Of a stretch of DNA of 44,076 nt, positions 6,655 through 13,631 are shown in pieces; the first letter of the stretch is position 1; every line of letters starts with the position of its first letter. The notes beneath the pieces are model-generated. The model ran no database searches and was not told where the DNA came from. It saw only the letters and a program-made list of their open reading frames with translations. Source of the DNA: Runella zeae DSM 19591 (GTDB taxonomy: Bacteria; Bacteroidota; Bacteroidia; Cytophagales; Spirosomataceae); contig NZ_AUIF01000060.1 of NCBI RefSeq assembly GCF_000423565.1, positions 1 to 44,076 of the forward strand, given 5' to 3'. The position numbers were made by a program, and so were the translations under genes.

Positions 6655-7113
6655 TTAGTGTTCAAAATACCAGAGATAATCTTCTTCATTGTCGGGGGTA
6701 GATTCGCGTTTCATATCTCCCAAAAAGAGGTTGAAATGCTTCGCCAAGTGCGTTTGGATATTGCCTTTGAGGATGTTCAACTCTTTGTTGTTGGAAGCCT
6801 CACACAGCTCAAAAATGATGATAGCGACCTCAACGGAAATCCTGACTTTCAACCCTCGTTGATTTGGCCCTTGATAGTGCCACAGTTGCCCCGATTTCTT
6901 CCATTTTTCGATGTCCTTAAGCAGGGTCTTGATATGGGCAATGCGAAGGATATTTTCGGGGGTACGGCTGAGGGGTTCGAGCCTTTCAAAATCGTGGCAG
7001 GGAGGGTAGATTTTGGCCATGAGCGTCCATTCTATCCAATCCACTTCGGCGGATTGGATATAGATTTCGGCCTTATCCGCTAACTTTTTGAAGTAAAAGT
7101 GAGGGTAGTGCAT
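6655..7113 (-). CDS. Hypothetical protein (152 aa)
   Basis: The start is placed at ATG 7113 (MHYPHFYFKKLADKAEIYIQ), two bases after the upstream stop; a longer in-frame start at 7149 would overlap the neighbour. The protein is soluble. It contains a WIEWTLMAKIYPPCHDFERL stretch that echoes LDWIEWYFTQ in the zinc-finger-like protein encoded at 8811-9122, so the two may share a small domain. The rest is helical with no recognised motif. It is co-directional with the gene upstream and probably co-transcribed. Confidence 0.5.
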   Translation of the reverse strand: MHYPHFYFKKLADKAEIYIQSAEVDWIEWTLMAKIYPPCHDFERLEPLSRTPENILRIAHIKTLLKDIEKWKKSGQLWHYQGPNQRGLKVRISVEVAIIIFELCEASNNKELNILKGNIQTHLAKHFNLFLGDMKRESTPDNEEDYLWYFEH

Positions 7114-7115
7114 GG

Positions 7116-7586
7116 CTATCGACGGGTTTGTTGGATGTAGTACTGCCATGATTCCATGATTTTGGTCACAAAATCAACCCCTTCTTGGGTCGCAATGATG
7201 TCTCGGTTGATATGAGGCTCACATTGCCCATTCGTGAAGATGTTGAGTTTGCAAAGCATGGCATTGGGGTGACTTTCGGGAATCGTCCCTCCTTTGTTGT
7301 CGTTGAAATAGATTTGTATGGAGGTCATTTGATTGTCACCATAGCGTGATTTTAGCTTGTTTTCGATGAATCTGACCGACCTATTGAGTTCGAGCATTAG
7401 CCTTTCATCTTCGTTGAGAAGGGCGTCGTATTCGCGGTCTATTTTCTTTTTGAGGTAATACTTTAGGTTCTTTTTACCTTGATGATTGACGGGGTTTTGG
7501 TGGTAAATGGTGATAGCCAAAAGGCTATTGGCTTCATCAAAGGGGCTTTCGGATTTAGTAGCAGGCTTGAATACGGTAGTGTTCAT
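7116..7586 (-). CDS. Hypothetical protein (156 aa)
   Basis: A soluble protein of 156 residues, highly charged in the middle (KKIDREYDALLNEDERLMLELN, written here from two adjacent helices, about residues 48-70). A C-terminal half that looks alpha/beta follows. No signal peptide, membrane helix or catalytic motif is recognised. It is the first gene of a leftward cluster that continues to the methylase. The 250-base gap upstream carries inverted repeats that may hold its promoter. Confidence 0.45.
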   Translation of the reverse strand: MNTTVFKPATKSESPFDEANSLLAITIYHQNPVNHQGKKNLKYYLKKKIDREYDALLNEDERLMLELNRSVRFIENKLKSRYGDNQMTSIQIYFNDNKGGTIPESHPNAMLCKLNIFTNGQCEPHINRDIIATQEGVDFVTKIMESWQYYIQQTRR

Positions 7587-7739
7587 GATTGATTTTGTTT
7601 AATTGTTTGATAATCAGTTGTTTGTAAATTTTGTCAAGAAAAATCGGGCCGCGCCCCCCCCTAACCCAAAGTCAAAAACCGAAACGGGCCGCAACTTTCC
7701 GGAAAATTGAACCGAAACAGGGAGGATTTTTTGGGATAA

Positions 7740-7821
7740 AAGGTCGAAGACCTTACTAAAAGTCCTTTCAGAAGTTCAGACGAGTACAGATAGGTACGGA
7801 TTCAGTACTTGTGTCTGTACT
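7740..7821. promoter_or_regulatory. Inverted repeats in a 250-base gap
   Basis: The gap 7587-7837 has no gene. It contains AAGGTC/GACCTT (7740-7754, three-base loop), AGTACAGA (7783-7790) with its exact complement TCTGTACT (7814-7821), and two further GTAC steps between them. Further left is a C-run (about 7656-7663) and two copies of GGGCCGC with CCGAAAC nearby. A promoter/operator or replication origin is possible, but no protein partner can be named. Confidence 0.4.
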
Positions 7822-7837
7822 TATAGTCAAAAATTAG

Positions 7838-8527
7838 CTATTCCCTTTTTAAAAAATGGGCAAACGAGTTTTCAAAAATCGAAGCAATGGCCGACGGCGT
7901 TTCGGAGCGTTTTTGGGCTTGGTTTTCGACCTGAGCTTTGGCGGCCATGATAGAAGCCCCTACCACACGGTGTTTTTGGTTGGTTTGTTGGGTTTTGTAG
8001 CGTGATTCTTCGGCGGATAGTTCGCCGACCTTGACGGCTTCGTTGTGCCTCTCATCCTCAAATTGAAGCACAAGCGGGTTAACTTTGAGGATGATACAGG
8101 GGGTGTTTTGGTCGTGCAGTCCCAATCCACCACGGTACTTTTCGGTCAAAAATGGCTTGTACATACCCAATAGCTTATTGATATGATTTTTGATAGTAGC
8201 AATGCAACAACTATCGTTGAGTGCTTTCCTAAGATAGCTGTGGGTGATGCGGATTTCGTAGGCACGGGCGGTAGGTTTTCCCCAATTTTTGATGTAGTGC
8301 ATGAGGAGTTGCCAAGCGGTGTTCTGAACGCTTTGGTGCATACGTGGATAGGTATCCTTGTTTTCTTGGCATAGTTTTCTGATTTGCTCGTTGGAATGGA
8401 AAAACTCGGCTAGTTTAGCTTTGGTCTTGGCCATTGAAAAAGCAGGTTTTCGAGGAAAGAAAGAAGCGGGTGCGGCGTGACGTTGGTACTGAGACCAAAT
8501 CCCTGCGGTAACGGTGTTTTTGAGCAT
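7838..8527 (-). CDS. Putative winged-helix replication or regulatory protein (229 aa)
   Basis: Residues about 60-150 (an N-terminal helix, then AWQLLMHYIKNWGK, RITHSYLRKALNDS and TIKNHINKLL) have the helix-turn-helix spacing of winged-helix DNA-binding domains found in plasmid and phage replication or primase-associated proteins of Bacteroidota. The C-terminal third is Gln/Ala-rich and charged. The first 30 residues are basic and may be untranslated; an internal Met32 is a possible start. It lies beside a repeat-rich gap, which suits an initiator and its origin, but this is inference. Confidence 0.45.
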   Translation of the reverse strand: MLKNTVTAGIWSQYQRHAAPASFFPRKPAFSMAKTKAKLAEFFHSNEQIRKLCQENKDTYPRMHQSVQNTAWQLLMHYIKNWGKPTARAYEIRITHSYLRKALNDSCCIATIKNHINKLLGMYKPFLTEKYRGGLGLHDQNTPCIILKVNPLVLQFEDERHNEAVKVGELSAEESRYKTQQTNQKHRVVGASIMAAKAQVENQAQKRSETPSAIASIFENSFAHFLKRE

Positions 8528-8598
8528 TTTTTTAGGGGTGAAAGTTTGTAAAAATGACTGAAAATGAGTACTTTTATGTATTGAAATCGGGTATAGTT

Positions 8599-8814
8599 CT
8601 AGTTTATTCTTTCTTCTAAAAAATCCCTTATGGCTCTAAAATGCTGTAAGGCCAATCCTTTTTTTGTTTTACCAAACCTGAGAATGCAAGCCCAGTTGGG
8701 ATAGGATGCACCTATCAACACAGCTTTCTCACAAACTTCTACCCGTTGGTACTGCTTTTCGATTTTCTGACAGAGTTGTTCTGCCCATTCGCGGCTTTCG
8801 GTGGTAGTCTTCAT
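8599..8814 (-). CDS. Small hypothetical protein (71 aa)
   Basis: The start is placed at ATG 8814 because it makes an ATGA overlap with the upstream stop. The product (MKTTTESREWAEQLCQKIEK onward) is a charged alpha/beta peptide with ACILRFGKTKKGLALQHF in its second half, which could be a small nucleic-acid-binding fold. No family is recognised. Coupling to the zinc-finger-like gene is the main support. Confidence 0.45.
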   Translation of the reverse strand: MKTTTESREWAEQLCQKIEKQYQRVEVCEKAVLIGASYPNWACILRFGKTKKGLALQHFRAIRDFLEERIN

Positions 8815-9122
8815 TGTTGTCTCAAACGGTTGGTTTGGCATTTAGTGGGTCCGTGGCCATTGTAGGCATAGAGGTTGGGAAAGATTCGGTCACATCCCTT
8901 GCAATGGATACCCTCATTGATAGAGGGAGCGTTTTGGCTTTTCTGAGTGAAGTACCATTCAATCCAGTCGAGGGGGGCAACGGAGGCTTGGTTGGCAAAA
9001 TTGGGTATACGAAGCAGGGCAGTTCGTTGGGCATGGGCATTGCCTCGTGCGGCCAATCCTTCTTCTACTATACTTATTAAGTTTTGTAAGGCTTGTTCTC
9101 GTTCTTTGGTAGCAAGTGTCAT
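8811..9122 (-). CDS. Zinc-finger-like protein (103 aa)
   Basis: The C-terminal 30 residues contain C-x2-C (CKGC), then NGHGPTKC, giving Cys, Cys, His and Cys in the right spacing for a small zinc ribbon or knuckle (about residues 73-96). The N-terminal 70 residues are helical, with LDWIEWYFTQ in common with the neighbour at 6655-7113. It overlaps the next gene by ATGA. A zinc-binding nucleic-acid protein is likely; the role in the element is unknown. Confidence 0.5.
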   Translation of the reverse strand: MTLATKEREQALQNLISIVEEGLAARGNAHAQRTALLRIPNFANQASVAPLDWIEWYFTQKSQNAPSINEGIHCKGCDRIFPNLYAYNGHGPTKCQTNRLRQQ

Positions 9123-9208
9123 GGTTTTTGCAGGATTAAAGAGAGGGCAGGATTCTGCCTAGCTAAGTAGGTAGCTAGTACCTGAGTCAAGGAGTGCTTC
9201 GGTAGTAT

Positions 9209-9520
9209 TTACAGGGTATGAACAGTATGAACTTCTGAGGATTTGATGAAATCCAAAGTGGCTTTGATTTGTGAGTGAGCTTGAAATTGACCCACAAAAT
9301 CGTCAAAATCGCTATAATTAGAGTGGGGAACTAGTGGAATAATATGCTCAAAGACCATCAGATTTACGTAAAACCATTTTCTGAGAGGGCAAATATCGAC
9401 CCACAAATACATCTCAAATGGTTCCCACTTGGGGATACTAAAAATACAGTGAATAAGGCTTTCTCCTGCCACAATGTCTTCGCCTCCTAACTCTGCCAAA
9501 AACTTTGTAAATTCATTCAT
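9209..9520 (-). CDS. Hypothetical protein (103 aa)
   Basis: The start is placed at ATG 9520 (MNEFTKFLAELGGEDIVAGE), because the longer frame upstream covers the 3' part of a separate membrane microprotein. The product is soluble, alpha/beta, aromatic-rich in the middle (PFEMYLWVDICPLRKWFYV) and charged at the end. No family is recognised. Confidence 0.4.
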   Translation of the reverse strand: MNEFTKFLAELGGEDIVAGESLIHCIFSIPKWEPFEMYLWVDICPLRKWFYVNLMVFEHIIPLVPHSNYSDFDDFVGQFQAHSQIKATLDFIKSSEVHTVHTL

Positions 9521-9557
9521 TTTAGGTATTGGTTTATGGTGAAAAAAGCGTGTTGGA

Positions 9558-9713
9558 TTAATAAAAGAACAATGGAATCCAAGTGAGGCAGCAATAGTAA
9601 AAGGGCAATCCAAGGCTAAAAACGCCGATGAAAGGGGCAAAAAGGAGAATCCAGAAAAGTACTGGATACGACCAATGATGCTTGGGAGTTTCGGAGGTAG
9701 GGGCGATTTTCAT
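9558..9713 (-). CDS. Membrane microprotein (51 aa)
   Basis: A 51-residue frame from ATG 9713 to TAA at 9558. After a polar start (MKIAPTSETPKHHWSY) come two hydrophobic stretches, PVLFWILLFAPFIGVF and then LGLPFYYCCLTWIPLFFY, so it is a two-pass or hairpin membrane peptide. It is the second membrane microprotein of the element, after the one at 4070-4168. A holin or virion-membrane role is possible, but nothing in the sequence proves it. Confidence 0.45.
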   Translation of the reverse strand: MKIAPTSETPKHHWSYPVLFWILLFAPFIGVFSLGLPFYYCCLTWIPLFFY

Positions 9714-9725
9714 AGAGTTACTTGT

Positions 9726-10016
9726 TTATAACTTTTCTAATTCAAGCTGTTTTCCTTTTTTGTTGGGGCTGTAATAGTCATGATAACGAACAATCTTTTC
9801 CGACAACCAATCAAACTCATTGGGCGTAGGCACTTGAAGCGAACCCAAGGCCAGCATCATGTTATACTGCTGAGGGGTCGAGTAGTTGAAGTGCGTCATG
9901 AAATCAGATTTGATTTCGCTTCTCGCTTTTTTGGGAATGATACCGTCATGGTACTTCAAACGAATTTCCTCAAGTGTTATCATGCTTTTAGACCGTTTAG
10001 TAAAAATCTCTAACAT
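9726..10016 (-). CDS. First gene of leftward region, possible Cro-like partner (96 aa)
   Basis: Ninety-six residues (or 85 if translation starts at the internal ATG 9983, MITLEEIRLKYHDG). It is helical, with KKARSEIKSDFMTHFNYSTPQQYNMML in the middle. It does not show a clear helix-turn-helix. Its position, divergent from the phage-type repressor across an operator-rich gap, is where a Cro-like or early regulatory gene would sit. That placement is the only functional evidence. Confidence 0.45.
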   Translation of the reverse strand: MLEIFTKRSKSMITLEEIRLKYHDGIIPKKARSEIKSDFMTHFNYSTPQQYNMMLALGSLQVPTPNEFDWLSEKIVRYHDYYSPNKKGKQLELEKL

Positions 10017-10318
10017 TTTTGTTGAAAAGTTGCCAAAAAGTTGTTGATTTGTTGTGAAATGCGATGTAAATATACTATTAAAAGTTACATTAATACACTT
10101 TAAAGTAAATATTTTTTACTAAAATCCATAAACAACTGACTACCAATTAGATAAAAGTTAAAAAAATACACTTTTCTAAATTAACTAATGCAACTTTAAA
10201 CTACTATATAAAGCTAAAAAGCTAACGGTCGCTAGCAATTTATAACTAAACTTACTCTAAATCACAAAGTAAAAGTTTAAATAATTACTCTAAAAAGTTA
10301 CATAACTTAACTATTAAC
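10017..10318. promoter_or_regulatory. Divergent promoter/operator region of the repressor
   Basis: An AT-rich, gene-free 302 bases between the leftward gene and the repressor. AAGTTA/TAACTT with a two-base centre (10295-10308) sits just before the repressor start. AAAGTTACAT occurs near 10081 and again near 10294. ACTCTAAA occurs twice (about 10254 and 10287). These repeats are candidate repressor operators for both divergent promoters. Confidence 0.5.
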
Positions 10319-10828
10319 ATGAAAATGGAACAAAATGGAATAGGTGCGAGAATCAAGGAATTGATGTATCGACGTGGTATAAACCAGTCTAAACTGGCTG
10401 AGTCTATAAACCTTTCTCATGCAGCAATTAACAAAATAGTCAACAACTATTCGATTCCAAGAGACAAGGTGATAGATGCCATTTGTGAGACATATAAAAT
10501 AAATAAGGAATGGCTCAAGTATGGTATAGGGGAAATGGAAAATAATGGAATGATTCTCCCAAGTGTCTATTCTACTCCTGACAACTATTTACAAGAATAT
10601 CTTTCTCGCCTAGAGAAAGAGTTCATCGAAATGCGTCGATTTTTCCAAACCCAACTTGAAGCAAAAGATCGCCAAATTGAGTTTTTAATGGGTCAAGTGG
10701 GAAAGCTTGATGTGAGCGAAAGTGCCACCTGTGAAATTATACCAATGCCTATTACTACTGATAAAGTGCATGAAGAAGGGAATAAAGTCCTTGAATTTGT
10801 ACCCAATGCGGTAATGCTAGTTGTGTAA
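10319..10828 (+). CDS. Phage-type HTH repressor (XRE family)
   Basis: A 169-residue XRE-family regulator. The helix-turn-helix spans about residues 9-62 (RIKELMYRRGINQSKLAESI followed by SHAAINKIVNNY and the RDKVIDAICETYKINKEWL tail). A coiled-coil linker (about 85-125, YLSRLEKEFIEMRRFFQTQL) is followed by a poorly conserved C-terminal tail. There is no LexA-like peptidase motif, so it is not a self-cleaving CI. It is divergent from the leftward genes across an operator-like gap, as expected for a lysogeny-type repressor. It is the last gene before chromosomal sequence on the right. Confidence 0.75.
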   Translation: MKMEQNGIGARIKELMYRRGINQSKLAESINLSHAAINKIVNNYSIPRDKVIDAICETYKINKEWLKYGIGEMENNGMILPSVYSTPDNYLQEYLSRLEKEFIEMRRFFQTQLEAKDRQIEFLMGQVGKLDVSESATCEIIPMPITTDKVHEEGNKVLEFVPNAVMLVV

Positions 10829-10830
10829 TT

Positions 10831-10954
10831 GCTCACAGTTTCGCTCACAGTTGGAAATTCAGCATTTCCAAGTGGCTATCTATCAGAAAGTTGAGGGTTT
10901 TGCCTCTGTTCCCCTACGGGTCACAGAATCGCACTAAGACGTGTTGAAACCACT
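10831..10954. other. Candidate right border of the integrated element
   Basis: Two direct copies of GCTCACAGTT (10831-10840 and 10843-10852) directly follow the repressor stop. A GGAAAT/ATTTCC hairpin (10853-10869) and a CTGT-CCC/GGG-ACAG inverted repeat near 10903-10926 come next. Ordinary chromosomal genes begin about 400 bases to the right. The direct repeats could be recombinase-binding sites, but no attachment core can be proven without the other end. Confidence 0.3.
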
Positions 10955-10987
10955 AAAACCCTGCTTTTCAGCAGGGTTTTTTGTTTT
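10955..10987 (+). terminator. Rho-independent terminator
   Basis: AAAACCCTGCT (10955-10965) pairs perfectly with AGCAGGGTTTT (10970-10980) across a four-base loop and runs into T-rich sequence. It lies about 130 bases after the repressor stop, at the junction between element and chromosome. Confidence 0.8.
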
Positions 10988-11341
10988 CATAGCCTGTACA
11001 AACTACTAATTTTCAGCTATTTCAGGAATTAAAACCAAAATTTGTGGAGTAAGTTTCATTCCTAATAAATAGCTTAGGGAGTTTAAAACCCAGTTGGATA
11101 AACAAGCAAGAGTCTATAATATAGCTATTCAGAAGGACACACGTTGATTCAGTTGATAGCTCACAAATGGCTTTTATGAAAAATCACTGGATTTTGATAT
11201 TATCTTCAGCAGCTGACAAGTCCATAAAAGCATAAAACCTTCAAAAATTTTACAATTTAATCCGTTTTACTTTTATGTTATTAATCGGTATCTTGAACGC
11301 CACATCATTAAAATAAGTAAAAGTTATCTAAATCAAACCTC
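10988..11341. other. Gene-free stretch
   Basis: This AT-rich stretch of about 350 bases has no open frame with coding character and no strong repeat. Its right end should hold the promoter of the interrupted secreted-protein gene. I see nothing else in it. Confidence 0.5.
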
Positions 11342-11794
11342 ATGAAAACTTCTTTCGTCCTCTTGGTTAGCTTTTTTAGCCTATTTATTTTTCAGTCTAG
11401 TTTTGCCCAAGGGCCACCGCCTCCAGGCGATGAGTTAAATTTTGACCAAAAGAAAGTATCAGTTGCTGAGTAAAAAAAACTACTGATTGGTGAATGGATG
11501 TTAGAAAATGACAAAAGTCAAGGTCTTAAAATCACAGCCACTACTTTTACAAATACCATTAAAGAAATTTCGCATAAAGCAGTAAGCTATAAAGTTAGTA
11601 GTACAGACAAATGTTCATGTGATTTTGGCGAAGTGCCACCACCCCCTATGCTTCTGGGTTGTGTTTCAATCCCAAACACTAAAAATTGCTATCTATTATA
11701 CGAAGTAATAGAAGGTGACCAAGTTGGTTTAAGGTTGGGGCTTTTAGATCCGGTAAAAGAAACAGTGAAACCTTTTACTTTATTTAAAAAATAA
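11342..11794 (+). pseudogene. Secreted small protein gene interrupted by an in-frame stop
   Basis: Reading from ATG 11342 gives a clear signal peptide (MKTSFVLLVSFFSLFIFQSS then FAQ) and a proline-rich mature start, but TAA occurs at codon 44 (11471-11473). The same frame continues open beyond it with KKLLIGEWMLENDKSQGLKI and on to 11794 (about 150 codons in total). The KLLIGEW start is typical of small lipocalin-like secreted domains in Bacteroidota. A TAA replacing a Glu, Lys or Gln codon by one base would explain it. Either this is a recent pseudogene, a sequence error, or only a 43-residue peptide plus an internally started 98-residue protein are made. Confidence 0.7.
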
Positions 11795-11900
11795 TCAACT
11801 CATTATTGTTCTGCAGACCAATATTATTTGCATCCTGATTACTGGGCTTTTCTTGCCAGCAATCATATGTTGCTACTGGACAGAATTTGAACTTTTTCCA

Positions 11901-11940
11901 ATCCCCCCCGCCAAAGTTCCAAAAAGTTGGCGAGGGGGAT
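11901..11940. terminator. Hairpin after the S33 hydrolase gene
   Basis: ATCCCCCCCGCCAA (11901-11914) pairs with TTGGCGAGGGGGAT (11927-11940) with one mismatch in 14. It sits just past the stop of the minus-strand hydrolase gene and about 100 bases past the interrupted gene, so it may serve as a shared terminator. It lacks a strong T-run on either side. Confidence 0.5.
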
Positions 11941-11943
11941 ATC

Positions 11944-12963
11944 TCAAAATTTGCCTTCATTCACATCATGAATAAACTGGATGACGCCGTTCATGAATAC
12001 CTTTTGGTCGTCCCACATGGCTAGGTGGCTACCGTTTGGGCAGTACAAATAGCGCCCTTTTTTTACCATCTTGCTTTGCTCTTCCATGGCTTTGGGATCC
12101 ATGGTGTCGTGCTTAGCACCAATCATGAGCGTGGGTACGATGATTTCGGAGAGTCGGTTTTTGATGTCCCACTGCGCCAGTCGTCCGCTGATGCCAAATT
12201 CGCTGGGGCCTTGCATGAGGGTGTATACTTCGTTGTTGGCATGCTTGAGCGCACGGTTGAGGCCGTCGGGCCATTCTTTCAAACGACAAATGTGCTCTTG
12301 GTAAAAATTAGGAAGGAGTAGTTCCATATAGCGAGGATTGGCAAAGTCTTTTTTGGCTTCTAGCGCTCTGATTTCGGCCAAGATTTCGGGCTTCATTTGC
12401 TTGGCAAGCACTTCGTCGGCATATTTGCCGTATTCGGGCGCACTTGCTACCATGTTTGCAATCAGCAGGCCTTTGAGGTTTTTCTGGTATTTGAGGGCGT
12501 ATTCCATGCCCAAAATTCCCCCCCATGAGTTGCCTAACACGTAAAAATTAGAACTATCGGCCCCGATAGCCTGACGCACTTGCTCCACCTCTTCCACAAA
12601 TCGCTCGGTAGTCCATAAGCGGTCGTCTTTGGGCTGATCGCTGTAATAAGACCCTAATTGGTCATATTCATAAAACTCAAAAGCTTCGCGCTGAAAAAAC
12701 GTCTCGAAGCATTCCATGTACTCGTGGGTCATGGCAGGGCCACCGTGCAAGAGCAGGATTTTGATTTTAGGATTGGTACCAAATCTTTTGGTCCAAACCT
12801 TAAAGTCACCCACGGGGGTTTTGATGGGGATTAATTTTACGCCTGCCGATTCGAGCGAATCTCCGTAGGAGAAATAATCAGCTACCGTAGCCGATGTAGA
12901 AGTTTTGGTTTGCTGGCAAGCCACTAACAAACACAGCCCTAGGAAAAAATAAATAACGCGCAT
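11944..12963 (-). CDS. S33-family prolyl aminopeptidase-like lipoprotein
   Basis: A 339-residue alpha/beta hydrolase. The signal ends in the lipobox LLVAC (Cys16), so it is a lipoprotein. HGGPAM (73-78) is the oxyanion-loop motif of proline iminopeptidases. GNSWGG (144-149) carries the nucleophile Ser146. GAKHDTMDP and NGSHLAMWDD near the C-terminus supply the Asp and His of the triad. The family removes N-terminal proline, or hydrolyses small amides or esters. It is a single gene, followed by a hairpin. The exact substrate is not known. Confidence 0.85.
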   Translation of the reverse strand: MRVIYFFLGLCLLVACQQTKTSTSATVADYFSYGDSLESAGVKLIPIKTPVGDFKVWTKRFGTNPKIKILLLHGGPAMTHEYMECFETFFQREAFEFYEYDQLGSYYSDQPKDDRLWTTERFVEEVEQVRQAIGADSSNFYVLGNSWGGILGMEYALKYQKNLKGLLIANMVASAPEYGKYADEVLAKQMKPEILAEIRALEAKKDFANPRYMELLLPNFYQEHICRLKEWPDGLNRALKHANNEVYTLMQGPSEFGISGRLAQWDIKNRLSEIIVPTLMIGAKHDTMDPKAMEEQSKMVKKGRYLYCPNGSHLAMWDDQKVFMNGVIQFIHDVNEGKF

Positions 12964-13050
12964 AGTTTTTGGTTAAGAGTTTTTATAAAGTTAAAGTATA
13001 TTTCAAAGGATGTCCATTTTCAGGATGAAATTCTTACCCTACCTTTAGGT

Positions 13051-13470
13051 TCATTCATACGCATACAAACGAGTAATGTGCTTATCTTCGATAGTATAAA
13101 TCAAACATACCGCCAACGAACTGTCGGGCAGATATTCTTCTACCGTCCCTTCCACAATCACATGATAGAGACCTGCCGGATAGAGTTGTCGTATCTCAAA
13201 GGGTTTGGCTTTGGTCAGTAATGTTTGGTATCGACGCACAAATAGAGCTTTAGATTCTTCCACATCTACAAAATGAGTAGCGCGTCCTCGGTAATGAAGC
13301 TTTTCGGCGCACAGTTCCTCTACCGCCCGCCAATCCTGACGATTGAGGTGTTTGTGAAGTTTTTTAGTAAGATTCATATTATCGGTTTGCTTTTGTGTCA
13401 TGTCGGAGGATTGACAAGTCCCTAAGAGATGAAAAGCAAAGACCAACTGAAGCGGATAAGTAAGTCTCAT
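13051..13470 (-). CDS. NTF2/SnoaL-like lipoprotein (139 aa)
   Basis: The N-terminus has a signal with a lipobox-like LLGTC. The mature part (LTKKLHKHLNRQDWRAVEEL, then strands ending TIEDKHITRLYAY) has the helix-strand layout of NTF2/SnoaL-like domains, which hold small ligands in a cone-shaped pocket. It is probably periplasmic and lipid-anchored. Its upstream gap carries a 20-base-period direct repeat, a possible operator for the adjacent AraC-type regulator. The ligand or reaction is unknown. Confidence 0.6.
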   Translation of the reverse strand: MRLTYPLQLVFAFHLLGTCQSSDMTQKQTDNMNLTKKLHKHLNRQDWRAVEELCAEKLHYRGRATHFVDVEESKALFVRRYQTLLTKAKPFEIRQLYPAGLYHVIVEGTVEEYLPDSSLAVCLIYTIEDKHITRLYAYE

Positions 13471-13566
13471 ATGTCTTTTTGTACAAATACCTCAACAATG
13501 GTACTATTTAAAAACTCGTAAATCAGGAAGCAAATCTCTCCTTCTCTTTCCACAAACGCTTCTCTT

Positions 13567-13612
13567 ATTGTGCCAAAAACTTAGTGTATTGTATCAAAAC
13601 TTAGTGTATTGT
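13567..13612. promoter_or_regulatory. Direct repeat with 20-base period
   Basis: AAAACTTAGTGTATTGT occurs exactly twice, at 13576-13592 and 13596-13612, and a third ATTGT lies at 13567-13571, keeping a 20-21 base period. Two helical turns between copies is the spacing expected for AraC-type half-sites. It lies upstream of the NTF2-like lipoprotein gene and just after the AraC/TPR regulator gene. Confidence 0.55.
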
Positions 13613-13631
13613 TGCAGGAAGGGGTAGTTTG

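Noticed and set aside
6658-7083. 141-codon + strand open frame
   Set aside because: Antisense to the co-directional minus-strand gene 6655-7113; no start context or neighbour on that strand.
10900-10950. tRNA 3' end as attachment site
   Set aside because: There is no T-loop consensus, no acceptor-stem pairing and no cloverleaf.
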